Assembly (NCBI RefSeq): GCF_007655005.1
Contig: NZ_SZVW01000006.1
Coordinates: forward strand, 62,001 to 126,000
Direction: 5' to 3'
Source: Streptomyces tibetensis
GTDB taxonomy: Bacteria > Actinomycetota > Actinomycetes > Streptomycetales > Streptomycetaceae
Length of the DNA: 64,000 nucleotides
The notes under the pieces were generated by a model. The model was not told the origin of the DNA. It worked only from the letters and a program-made list of their open reading frames with translations, and did no database searches. Shown piece by piece: positions 1 to 7,589 of this stretch (within the stretch, counting starts at the first letter, position 1; the number at the start of each line of letters is the position of its first letter). The position numbers and the translations under genes were made by a program.

Positions 1-1281
1 GGGCGCCCGGATCCCGACTCGCCCGGCGCCATGGTCGCCCGCTCCTGGTGGGCGGACGAGGAGACCGTGGCTCGTCTGCACCTGACCCGGGACAGCGACG
101 AACCCGGTACGTCCTTCCTCATCGTCGGCGCGCACGACGTGGCCAGCCTCGAGGACGATTCGTCCGACGCCGACGAAGAGAACCTGGACGAGGACGGCGG
201 GGACACTCGCGACATCCGCAAGATGCACCGTCGTCTGGTCACGGCGCTGGGACGTGACTTCTGGGCGGCGATGACCGGAGGAGGCAACAAGCTTCCGCTC
301 CTGGAGGTGTCGGTCCGTACCCTGCGCAACGGTGATGTCGTCGTGGCGGAGGAGCAGGTGGACCCGTCTGCCGAGCAACCGTCTCGAACCCGTGCGTTGC
401 GGGCGCACTACGAGGGAGCCACCGTGGATCGGCTCACCGAGGCCGGGCAGGTGGCCGCGCGGAGCGTGCCGCTGAAGCTGCCGCTCTCCGGAGGAGCGCA
501 CGGGTCTCTCGGCACGCACCAGGCCGTCCTGTTGGTGACGGACGCCGATAACGACAAGGACACCCCCAAGAACCAGGTGCACTCGCTGCGTGGCAACCGC
601 ATGACCGTGAAAAGGGCGGGTGTTCCGAACCTGCCGATCGGGACCAACCCTTTCCAGGCCGTACTTCTGGTGGGGGAGGCTGCCGGAGAATCGGCCCCCT
701 TCGCCAAGGAGGCGGAGGAGTTCCTGCGGGCGGCGGAACCGCCCGAGCACGACCGCTGGGGACAGACGGAGGAGTTGACCCTGCGCTGGTCACCCTCCGC
801 GTACAGACGGATCAACGCGTTGACCACCGAGGTCAACACAGCGGTGAGGGAACTCGTCGCACGGCCCAAGCGCGGCAGCCGCGAAGGTGGTGAGGCGCTG
901 CGCAAGGCATTGACCGTGAAGTCGAGGCCCAAGGCCAAGGCGCCCTCCGGGCCCGTGGTCCCGGTCCTGGACGGGCTCGACGCGTCCATCGGCGACGGTG
1001 GGGAGTGGCAGATCACCGCGGAAGTGAGCATCCCGCGTGGCGACGAAATCGTGCCGATGGTTCCGGTCGCCCAGATGGACGTACGCTCCGGCGGCCGCCC
1101 GAAGCTGGACTGGGCGGAACTCGTGGCCGTCGAGGGATGCGAGGTGGAGAACGGAACCTTGCGCTTCACACCAGGCGTGCGTCGCGCGAAATTCCGCGGT
1201 TCCACCGACGTCACCAGCCACCCCGTCAGGACCACACTCACCCGCCTCGTGGTCGAACTCCGTGCCGGCAAGGGGGAGTGA
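1..1281 (+). CDS. C-terminal part of a large defence-island protein, possibly GHKL/MORC-like ATPase (5' truncated)
   Basis: The frame is open to the left edge (ten sense codons precede the first ATG at 31), so this is probably the C-terminal about 426 residues of a longer protein. What is visible is a mixed alpha/beta protein with an acidic stretch near residues 40-70 (EDDSSDADEENLDEDGGD), no signal peptide and no transmembrane segment. The PGTSFLIVG segment and following beta-rich region resemble the transducer side of GHKL/S5 (MutL/MORC-like) ATPases, but the ATP-binding motifs would lie outside the window. It is coupled to the next gene by a GTGA overlap. Context with DUF6339-like, Vsr and C5-methyltransferase genes fits the MORC/MutL-associated restriction-type islands described by Iyer and Aravind. 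Family assignment is inference. Confidence 0.5.
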   Translation, partial: GRPDPDSPGAMVARSWWADEETVARLHLTRDSDEPGTSFLIVGAHDVASLEDDSSDADEENLDEDGGDTRDIRKMHRRLVTALGRDFWAAMTGGGNKLPLLEVSVRTLRNGDVVVAEEQVDPSAEQPSRTRALRAHYEGATVDRLTEAGQVAARSVPLKLPLSGGAHGSLGTHQAVLLVTDADNDKDTPKNQVHSLRGNRMTVKRAGVPNLPIGTNPFQAVLLVGEAAGESAPFAKEAEEFLRAAEPPEHDRWGQTEELTLRWSPSAYRRINALTTEVNTAVRELVARPKRGSREGGEALRKALTVKSRPKAKAPSGPVVPVLDGLDASIGDGGEWQITAEVSIPRGDEIVPMVPVAQMDVRSGGRPKLDWAELVAVEGCEVENGTLRFTPGVRRAKFRGSTDVTSHPVRTTLTRLVVELRAGKGE

Positions 1282-2279
1282 CGTTGAAGATCTACCCGTA
1301 CAAGCGACTCAACCGACCGGTCGCACTCAGGGTGACCTCCGTTTCCCTCAAGCTCTCCGACGGCACCAGGGACCAGTTGGAGACCACCGCCTATTCGACC
1401 CAGCAGCATGCCGTGGCGCTGGGCATCGCGGGGCACACCGACTGGGTGAGCGCCACGATCGGCCTCTCGGCGACACTGCCACCCGGTGCGAACGCGCCGG
1501 ACGCGGCCTGGTCGGACCTGTGCGTTCTCGCCGTGCTGACGGACGGCGAGACGAATGTGCGCACCTCCACCGCGCTCACTCGTGACGCCGAGGACGGTCG
1601 GGACTGGTCGGGTTCGCTGGAGGTGCTCCGTGACGATCACCTGGGTCGAGCCTCCCTCGCCGTCCACGCCGTCGGGACGGTTGACGGGGTGGAGGGCCGG
1701 TCGATCGCCGAGACCGATCGGAGCTGGGTCGTCGACACGGTCTCCGAAGAGCCGGTACGCGGCCTCCAACTGGATGTGCAGAAAGCCTCGTTCAGCAAGA
1801 GCTCCAGGGAGTGGTTGCACCCCTACGCCGACGTGCCCTGGATCGTGGACGTCTCGGCCAGAGTCCCGACCGTGTTCGTGAACACCGACGTGGACGGGAT
1901 CATCGCGCTGTTGGACAGCAGCGGCTCCGGCGTGGAGGGCAAAGTGCGTGACCTCCTGGTCGCTCAGATGGCCACCGATGTCTGGACCGCGGTCTTCCAC
2001 GGTGCCATCGGCGAGCTGGAGGTGGAAGCGGGTGGTGGACCGGTCTTCCCGGACGACTGGCAGGGCGAGGTACTGCGGGAGATGCTCCCGGACGTCGTTC
2101 CCGGCGTGCACGTCGAAGAGGCTCTACGGCAGGTCCATCGCAGGCGAACGGGCGACTCGGGCTGGGTGGAGCTGCAGACCCGTATCCATTACGCGGCGGC
2201 CCGTCGTGCCGATGCCGGCAAGGCGCTCGCCTACGCCATCCGCAGTCTGGAACAGATGAACCGGGAGAGCGAGACGTGA
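1278..2279 (+). CDS. uncharacterised defence-island protein, 333 aa
   Basis: GTG start overlaps the upstream stop (GTGA) and its own stop overlaps the next start (GTGA), so it is translated within a tightly coupled three-gene unit. The protein is soluble, has no signal peptide, and I recognise no family. Its N-terminal half (from IYPYKRLNRPVALRV) is beta-rich; the C-terminal third (from about residue 200) is helical and ends in a basic region (RQVHRRR). I looked for a PD-(D/E)XK signature because such nucleases often sit at this position in MORC-type islands, and did not see a convincing one. A role as a structural or DNA-contacting partner of the flanking proteins is a guess from context only. 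Confidence 0.6.
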   Translation: MTLKIYPYKRLNRPVALRVTSVSLKLSDGTRDQLETTAYSTQQHAVALGIAGHTDWVSATIGLSATLPPGANAPDAAWSDLCVLAVLTDGETNVRTSTALTRDAEDGRDWSGSLEVLRDDHLGRASLAVHAVGTVDGVEGRSIAETDRSWVVDTVSEEPVRGLQLDVQKASFSKSSREWLHPYADVPWIVDVSARVPTVFVNTDVDGIIALLDSSGSGVEGKVRDLLVAQMATDVWTAVFHGAIGELEVEAGGGPVFPDDWQGEVLREMLPDVVPGVHVEEALRQVHRRRTGDSGWVELQTRIHYAAARRADAGKALAYAIRSLEQMNRESET

Positions 2280-3151
2280 TCACGCAACCGAACCACGTAC
2301 CGGAGCGGCTCGCGCTGCTCTCCGCCTCGGCCGTCGATCCGTTCCTCACCGAGGAGTTGCTCAAAGGCGAACAGGTGCACGGCGGTATCGATCTCGCCAA
2401 GGTCGTCGAGTCGCTTCCCGACGACGCCAGATGGTCGGTCGAGCCGATCCGAAGCCTGGTGGAAGACGCCATGTTCGAGTTCCGGGAGGACCGGACCAGA
2501 GCTGACGCGTGGCTCGCTCCGCGGCTTCACGCCACGTTGCGCCTGACACGGCGGGAGGCGGCGGACAAGAGGCTGTGGAACCACGTCGCCCTGGCGGTGG
2601 CTCCCGACTACGTCGCCTGGCGTCACTTGTCGGAGCCGACAGCGAAAAGGCCCGAGAGGCGAATCGCCCCGGAGCGCTTCCGGGGTCCCGCGGACCGCCA
2701 GTGCTTCTCCCGTCTTTGGTGGGCGGCCGAGCTCTTTCGGAACGGGCCGGACTACGCGCCCGTCGAGGTCGCCTGCGGGAACCAGGACCTCATCCACACA
2801 GTTCTGAGGGGCGGCCTGGTCGATCATCGCCCCACCGCTCAGGCCCTGGTCCGTCTCCTGCAGAACGGACAAGTCACCGGCGGGCGAGAGGTCAACGGAC
2901 TCAGTGTCGCGATCAACGCGGCAGGAGCGACGCTGATCTACGACGTCCTGGCCCCGGACGCGCCCAAGGACCCGACTCGTCTACGGGACTGGATCGCCGA
3001 GGCGGGATCGGCGCTGCCGGTGGGGCGGCACAACCTCCCGGAGGGGCCCGACGAGGACCCCGTTCCGGAGGACTCTGTGGCCGCGCTCACCGAGTACTTC
3101 ACCGAGCTGTTCGAGACAGCGCCGGTCAGAGGTAGGAAGGGCGTCGACTGA
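2276..3151 (+). CDS. DUF6339-like defence-island protein, 291 aa
   Basis: GTG start overlaps the preceding stop. The helical protein contains a W-N-H-V-A-L segment near residue 100, PDYVAWRH soon after, and a later RLWWAAEL motif, a pattern I associate with the DUF6339 family seen beside predicted ATPase and Z1-helicase defence genes. No nuclease or nucleotide-binding motif is obvious. The C-terminus is acidic (EGPDEDPVPEDS) and ends in RGRKGVD. Its stop lies 33 bp from the stop of the convergent methyltransferase. Function unknown; membership of the same defence unit as the two upstream genes is supported by coupling, and the link to the methyltransferases by proximity only. Confidence 0.55.
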   Translation: MITQPNHVPERLALLSASAVDPFLTEELLKGEQVHGGIDLAKVVESLPDDARWSVEPIRSLVEDAMFEFREDRTRADAWLAPRLHATLRLTRREAADKRLWNHVALAVAPDYVAWRHLSEPTAKRPERRIAPERFRGPADRQCFSRLWWAAELFRNGPDYAPVEVACGNQDLIHTVLRGGLVDHRPTAQALVRLLQNGQVTGGREVNGLSVAINAAGATLIYDVLAPDAPKDPTRLRDWIAEAGSALPVGRHNLPEGPDEDPVPEDSVAALTEYFTELFETAPVRGRKGVD

Positions 3152-3184
3152 CCCGTCGCGGTGACCTGCTGCCGGCTCCGCCGA

Positions 3185-4546
3185 CTACTTCTTCGACATT
3201 TCGGTCCGGGGGCGTGCGGCGGAGCGGGCCGGAGCCTGATCTTCGGGACGCGGGCACCTGGCGGTACAGGTGTCCGCGGCTCCGCAGCCGTGGCTGCGCA
3301 GCTTGGCCCGCTGTTCCTCCGTGGCCGGCACCCACGGCTTTCTGAGGACATCCGGGTTCGGAACGGGAAGACCGAGCGCGGCGCTCAGCAGGTGGGCGCC
3401 GAACACGGGCGGCACGGCGTTGCCCACCTGCTGGGCCTGTGCCGTACCGGACCAAGGATAGTCCGGCGGGAAACTCTGCAGCATGCCCGCCTCGTTCATG
3501 CTGAATCGCGCGCCCTCGCGCACGACCTGCTCGTCTAGGTGCTCGAAGACCACGAAGCGGGAGATGCGACCGGTCACGGTGGCGGCGGGCTGCAGGTCGG
3601 TCCGTACCCCGCGTCGCCCCGGGACGCCGGAGCTGCCGTAGTTCGAGCGGACCAGGAAGGGGGTGCGCCGACCCGGGTGCGTGCCCACCGGACGGGCGAG
3701 CACCTCACCCATCGACTTCCAAGGCTTCAGGGCACTGTCGTCGGTTGCCCGGGACTTCTCGGCCTCTTCCTCGGTGTCCTTGTCGTCGAGGGTGGGTTGA
3801 TGGATTCCGCTCGCCGACAGTTCGGCCCTGCGATTCCATTCCTTCGCCTCGTACGCGCGGTGCGTCGGCGCGGGAAGCGACGGCTGACCGAGTCCTTCAC
3901 GGCGAGCGATCAACACTGCGCGGGATCGCGTCTGCGGTACCCCGTAGGTCTCGGTGTCGAGGACGTCGACGACGACCTTGTACTTGGTGCCGTCGGGGAG
4001 GCCGGTCTGCTCCAGCACCTTGGCGTAGTGCTTCCACAGAGCCTCGACTGCGGGGACCTGTTCCAGGACTATGACGTCGTAGGGGCGCTTCTGCCTGTTG
4101 GGGCTCCTGGTGGCCTGGATCGCGTACCTGAGAGGTTCCAGGACCATCGCTGTGCGCGGATCGCTGAGCTTCTTCAAGCTCTTGTCGATCGCCTCGTCGG
4201 ATTGTCCCGCCATCAGTCGCTCGATGTACTCCTTGACCTCTTCCAAGGCCTTGCGGCCGGCGCCCTTACCGGCCACCGAGTACGTCTGGCACGGGGGGCC
4301 CCCGGCGAGCACGTTGATCTCCGGCGGCAGCGACTCGAAGGCATCCCGGCGTACCGCGCTCACGTCCGCGTGGAGAGTGTCCAGCCCGGCCGCGTATCTC
4401 GTCAGGCACGCGCTCCTGTCCCACTCGATGCCGAGGCTCGGGATGTCGAGTGCGTGCCCGGCGACGTCCAGTCCTCCAGGACCCGCGAAGAGATCCAGGA
4501 CAAATGGCTTGTCGAGGACGGACTGGTGTGGCGCCGTGCTGGTCAT
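3185..4546 (-). CDS. DNA (cytosine-5) methyltransferase, catalytically intact
   Basis: 453-residue C5-cytosine methyltransferase. Visible motifs in order: SAM-binding motif I DLFAGPGGLD (about 18-27), motif IV GGPPCQ with catalytic Cys86, motif VI as LEQVPAV (about 161-167; EQV instead of the usual ENV), motif VIII QTRSR, and motif X QVGNAVPP near residue 390. An insert of about 60 residues lies between motifs IV and VI (KALEEVKEYIERL and following), and a Cys-rich tail (HGCGAADTCTARC) may bind metal. ATG 4546 is chosen over an upstream in-frame ATG because the family's N-terminal strand begins just after it. It starts 11 bp after the stop of the Cys-less methyltransferase, so the two are probably co-transcribed with vsr. 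Specificity cannot be read from sequence. Confidence 0.9.
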   Translation of the reverse strand: MTSTAPHQSVLDKPFVLDLFAGPGGLDVAGHALDIPSLGIEWDRSACLTRYAAGLDTLHADVSAVRRDAFESLPPEINVLAGGPPCQTYSVAGKGAGRKALEEVKEYIERLMAGQSDEAIDKSLKKLSDPRTAMVLEPLRYAIQATRSPNRQKRPYDVIVLEQVPAVEALWKHYAKVLEQTGLPDGTKYKVVVDVLDTETYGVPQTRSRAVLIARREGLGQPSLPAPTHRAYEAKEWNRRAELSASGIHQPTLDDKDTEEEAEKSRATDDSALKPWKSMGEVLARPVGTHPGRRTPFLVRSNYGSSGVPGRRGVRTDLQPAATVTGRISRFVVFEHLDEQVVREGARFSMNEAGMLQSFPPDYPWSGTAQAQQVGNAVPPVFGAHLLSAALGLPVPNPDVLRKPWVPATEEQRAKLRSHGCGAADTCTARCPRPEDQAPARSAARPRTEMSKK

Positions 4547-4557
4547 GTGGCGGAAGT

Positions 4558-5553
4558 CTAGCCGGCCGAGGGGACTGCCGGCTCGCCCTCGAGCGCTTCC
4601 GCGAAGGCCCGTCCCAACGCCTCTGCAACGGGCGGCGGGGTGGCATGTCCGATCTGGCGGTAGCGGGCGGTCTTGAGCCCGGTGATTTGCCACGACTCGG
4701 GAAACGCCTGCAGCAGGGCCGCCTGTTCGACCGTGATCTTCACCATGTTGTCCCTGCCGAGCTCGGGGTTCCAGACGAACTCCGGGCCGGGAACCGTGTC
4801 ACCCAGCGAGTGCGCGTTGACACCCATGGTCGCCCACTTGTTCTTGGCTCCGGTCGGGCCCAGGTCGGCACCGCCCCGGTTCTTCGACCCTCCGACCAGT
4901 GTGGGAGCCGGTTGGTCGGCCTGTGCGGCCCAGCGGATGGCGTCCTGCCAACCGCGAGCGGCCATGGACTGGCCGAGGGCGGCGCCGACCGTCGTCGGCT
5001 CCAGCACGGTCGGCGTCGGGGGCCGGAACGCCTGGGCGCGGTTCCGCTCCACGGCGACCAGCACGCCCTGCTTACGACTCTGCGGTACCCCAAAATTGAC
5101 AGCATTCATGACGAACCAGCTGAATTCATACCCTAAGTGGGCGAGTTCGGCCCGGGCGAAGTCGCGGAACGGCTGGTACTCGTCCGCGTGGGCGAGGCCC
5201 GGGACGTTCTCGATGAGCACTGCCCGAGGCCTGATCGCATGGACGAGATAGACGGCGGCTTCCAACAGCCGCTCCTCCCTGTCCGAGTCGGCCCGTCCGA
5301 CGGTCGCACTCGACTTCACTCGCGGCAGGCCCGCCGCCAGGAGATCCACGTCGTGGCTCACCGGGTGCTCGGCCGGGTCGAAGTCCAGCAGATCGGTGTG
5401 CAGCACGTTCCACTGCGGCCGGTTGGTCCGCAGAGTTGCGACGGAAGAATCGTCGTCGTCCAACAAGAGACGCGGTTCGAAGCCCGCCCGCTCAAGACCG
5501 AGGGCAAGCCCGCCCGCCCCGGAGCACACATCCACGAAGGTGAGTCCGCTCAC
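4558..5553 (-). CDS. C5-methyltransferase paralogue lacking the catalytic cysteine
   Basis: 331 residues with a clear C5-methyltransferase framework: motif I FVDVCSGAGGLALGLE (about 6-21), motif VI IENVPGL (ENV at 115-117), motif VIII-like VPQSRKQG, and motif X QIGHATPP. The motif IV loop, normally PPCQ, reads AAGLPRVKSS, with Arg78 where the nucleophilic Cys belongs. Methyl transfer by the standard mechanism is therefore not expected. The GTG start at 5553 is preceded by a purine-rich ribosome site and overlaps the Vsr stop (GTGA). The intact methyltransferase starts 11 bp downstream. A plausible role is a regulatory or target-recognition subunit of the active enzyme, as in two-polypeptide C5 enzymes; that is inference. 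Confidence 0.85.
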   Translation of the reverse strand: MSGLTFVDVCSGAGGLALGLERAGFEPRLLLDDDDSSVATLRTNRPQWNVLHTDLLDFDPAEHPVSHDVDLLAAGLPRVKSSATVGRADSDREERLLEAAVYLVHAIRPRAVLIENVPGLAHADEYQPFRDFARAELAHLGYEFSWFVMNAVNFGVPQSRKQGVLVAVERNRAQAFRPPTPTVLEPTTVGAALGQSMAARGWQDAIRWAAQADQPAPTLVGGSKNRGGADLGPTGAKNKWATMGVNAHSLGDTVPGPEFVWNPELGRDNMVKITVEQAALLQAFPESWQITGLKTARYRQIGHATPPPVAEALGRAFAEALEGEPAVPSAG

Positions 5554-5984
5554 TGTTCTTTCCCCCTGATCAGTCCCGATCGACGTTCTTGCACCGCTGC
5601 CGCCACCCGTACCGCCACGTCCTCGGGAGCCTCGTGCTCCCAGAACCGCAGCACAGCCCATCCCGCTGCGACCAGATGCTCCGTCGTTTCCCTGTCCCGG
5701 GCCATGTTCCGTTCGAGCTTGGCCCGCCACCAGTCCGCGTTCGCCTTCGGGTGCGTGGCGTGCTGAGGGCAGCCGTGCCAGAAGCACCCGTCAATGAGGA
5801 CGGCCACCTTCGCTCGTGGGAATGCCACGTCGATACGGCGTCGGGGCAGACCCGGCACGGGGTATTCCACGCGATAACGCAGGCCGGCAGCGTGCAGCAG
5901 CCGCCGCACCGCCAACTCGACAGCGGTGTCCTTGCTCGCCTGTCTGCTCATGCGGGCCGAGACACCGGGAGACGAAGGCGTCAT
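5550..5984 (-). CDS. vsr: Very short patch repair (Vsr) endonuclease
   Basis: 144-residue Vsr-type DNA mismatch nicking endonuclease, which cuts beside T:G mismatches produced by deamination of 5-methylcytosine. The diagnostic core is present: the acidic-beta segment RRRIDVAF, then VAVLIDGCFWHGCPQHATHP with catalytic Asp, the FWHGC zinc/active-site segment, and downstream KLERNMARDR and the terminal strand AVLRFWEHE. I place the start at ATG 5984, which has a GGTGA site 5 nt upstream and gives the usual N-terminus ending VSARMSRQ; GTG 5993 and ATG 5951 are alternatives. It heads the minus-strand unit vsr - Cys-less methyltransferase - methyltransferase, the expected genomic partner of a 5-methylcytosine system. 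Confidence 0.9.
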   Translation of the reverse strand: MTPSSPGVSARMSRQASKDTAVELAVRRLLHAAGLRYRVEYPVPGLPRRRIDVAFPRAKVAVLIDGCFWHGCPQHATHPKANADWWRAKLERNMARDRETTEHLVAAGWAVLRFWEHEAPEDVAVRVAAAVQERRSGLIRGKEQ

Positions 5985-6422
5985 GCCGTTCACCGTCGGG
6001 CCTCACACCTGTATGTCGTCATGGTCGATCATTGCTGCATGGTCTGAGCCAGCATTTATTTGATGATTTATGCCAGCCCGGTCAGTTCTAGCAGTAGCCA
6101 CTGACATGCAACGGGCTTTTGCCGCAAGCTGATCGTTTCAGAGGGTCGGGCCGCCCGCTTCTTTGCCAGTATCGTGCCTCCGCACCCCGCATCAAGGGCG
6201 CTCCCACTCCGCTGCGCTGCGTTCCGCGTCGGCTGCGCCGATGGCCCTGCGGGCCACCCCTGACCCGGGGCGCTCCGGCACGGGGGAGAAGCGAGCGGGC
6301 GGCCCGGGGGAGTGGGGGCCTGGGTGGGTGGTGGCGCCGTTTGCTGGGTGGGTGCCCGGCGTGGCGGGCACGTCAGCGGGGTCGCGCACGCCGGGTTGGT
6401 TCAGCGGCTGCCTGCCGGTGGC
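5985..6422. other. Intergenic right border of the defence island
   Basis: About 440 bp between vsr and the SEC-C gene with no credible gene. A locally A/T-richer patch at roughly 6025-6140 contrasts with surrounding DNA and would hold the vsr promoter. From about 6200 the sequence becomes the CTCCGCTGCGCTGCGTTCCG-type G/C-rich text that often flanks accessory DNA in streptomycetes (my recollection). No tRNA, integrase or direct-repeat attachment site was seen here. Confidence 0.5.
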
Positions 6423-7442
6423 TTATCCCCGTGTCAGGCCGTGGCACTGGCCGTACGTCCGGCCCGAGCCGCACCAGCAGCTCGCCCCCGACTGCGGCGG
6501 CCAAGCCACCGCCCGTCCCCTCGCCGCTAGTGTCGTCGCGTACTGCGGGAGCAGCGTCGCGTCGTTCGGGGACGAGAGTTCCGATGCTGCGAACGCCTCG
6601 TAGGACGGGACCGTGCCGGTGACGATGCCCAGGTTCGGGGTGCCGGAGGCGGACAGTTCGCGGAGGGCCGTCTCTATGGTCGAGAGGTGTTCCTCGTGGG
6701 TCGGGTATTCCGTCGACAGCGACGGATACGCCTCCAGGAGTTCCGTGAGCTCGTCCGCCGGCCAGTGCAGGATCGCGACGGGGAAGGGGCGGGAGAGGGC
6801 CTCCCGGTACGCGCCCAGTTCCGCTCGGAGGCGCAGGATCTCCGCCTCCAGTTCCGCCGGGTTCTCCGAGCCCAGGGACCACACGCGCTTGGGGTCGTGG
6901 AGTTCGTCCAGGGTGATCGGGAGGGAGTGGACCGAGTCCGCCAGGGCGTCCCACTCGTCGTGGGACTTGCCGAGCATGCGCCGTACGCGGTGGCGGCCGA
7001 AGAGGAGGGGGTGCGTGGCGTAGGGGGGCTCCTCGACGTCCGTCAGGAGGCGGTGCACTGCCTCCGTGAACGTCTCGTGGGCCGCTTCCAGTTCGTCGTG
7101 GGATTCCAGGGACTCCGCGACGATCACCCAGGGGGCCGGGTCCTTGGGGGACGCTCCCCGGACACCCTCGATGATCGCCCGGGCCTCGGCCTCGTGGCCG
7201 TACTCCCAGAGGTTCGAGGCCTTGAGCGCCCGCACCAGGTGGGGGTTCTCCAGGCCGTCGGGGGAGGACAGCAGGCGGTCGTAGAGGGTGGTCGCGGTAG
7301 GGCGGTCGCCGGAGAGCTCCAGGTGGGCCGCCGCCCGCAGCAGCAGGGCCTCGGCGTCCTCGGGATACAGGCCGGCGGTCCGCTCCAGGCGTGCCGCCTC
7401 GGCGGTGTGGTCGACGTTTTCGGCAGGCGTGTCGGGGCGCAT
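6423..7442 (-). CDS. SEC-C motif / TPR-like protein, 339 aa
   Basis: The last 20 residues carry a SEC-C zinc knuckle, CWCGSGRTYGQCHG, the metal-binding motif also found at the SecA C-terminus. The N-terminal two thirds are tetratricopeptide-like helices (for example AARLERTAGLYPEDAEALLLRA and ALKASNLWEYGHEAEARAI), followed by a coiled region and an alpha/beta part containing RPFPVAILHWPADEL. ATG 7442 gives the natural N-terminus MRPDTPAENVDHTAEAARL; an upstream in-frame start would add only a low-quality extension. Cytosolic, no signal peptide. Function unknown; TPR plus SEC-C suggests a protein-protein adaptor. Its neighbour runs in the same direction but is separated by about 145 bp. Confidence 0.85.
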   Translation of the reverse strand: MRPDTPAENVDHTAEAARLERTAGLYPEDAEALLLRAAAHLELSGDRPTATTLYDRLLSSPDGLENPHLVRALKASNLWEYGHEAEARAIIEGVRGASPKDPAPWVIVAESLESHDELEAAHETFTEAVHRLLTDVEEPPYATHPLLFGRHRVRRMLGKSHDEWDALADSVHSLPITLDELHDPKRVWSLGSENPAELEAEILRLRAELGAYREALSRPFPVAILHWPADELTELLEAYPSLSTEYPTHEEHLSTIETALRELSASGTPNLGIVTGTVPSYEAFAASELSSPNDATLLPQYATTLAARGRAVAWPPQSGASCWCGSGRTYGQCHGLTRG

Positions 7443-7589
7443 GGGGGACACCGTACTGCCGGGAGGTGACGAGCGTGAGAGATGCGCAGGCCAGACCACT
7501 CGGCCTCCCTACTTCCCCTCGCTCGCCACCCGGGCTTCACGGTTCTTCCCGAACCGCCGCCGCCGGACCGCAGGCGAACTGCAACCGGA

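Noticed and set aside
408..2111. 567-codon open frame on the minus strand opposite the first two genes
   Set aside because: Arg/Gly/His-rich composition without family motifs and antisense to two GTGA-coupled genes with good codon bias; a G+C shadow frame.
1..6000. BREX, DISARM or classical type II restriction assignment
   Set aside because: No PglX/PglZ, DrmA/B or recognisable restriction endonuclease is visible; only methyltransferases, Vsr and unassigned partners.
6119..6622. Plus-strand frames between vsr and the SEC-C gene
   Set aside because: Arg/Gly/Pro-rich with no ribosome site or motif, and partly opposite the conserved SEC-C coding end.
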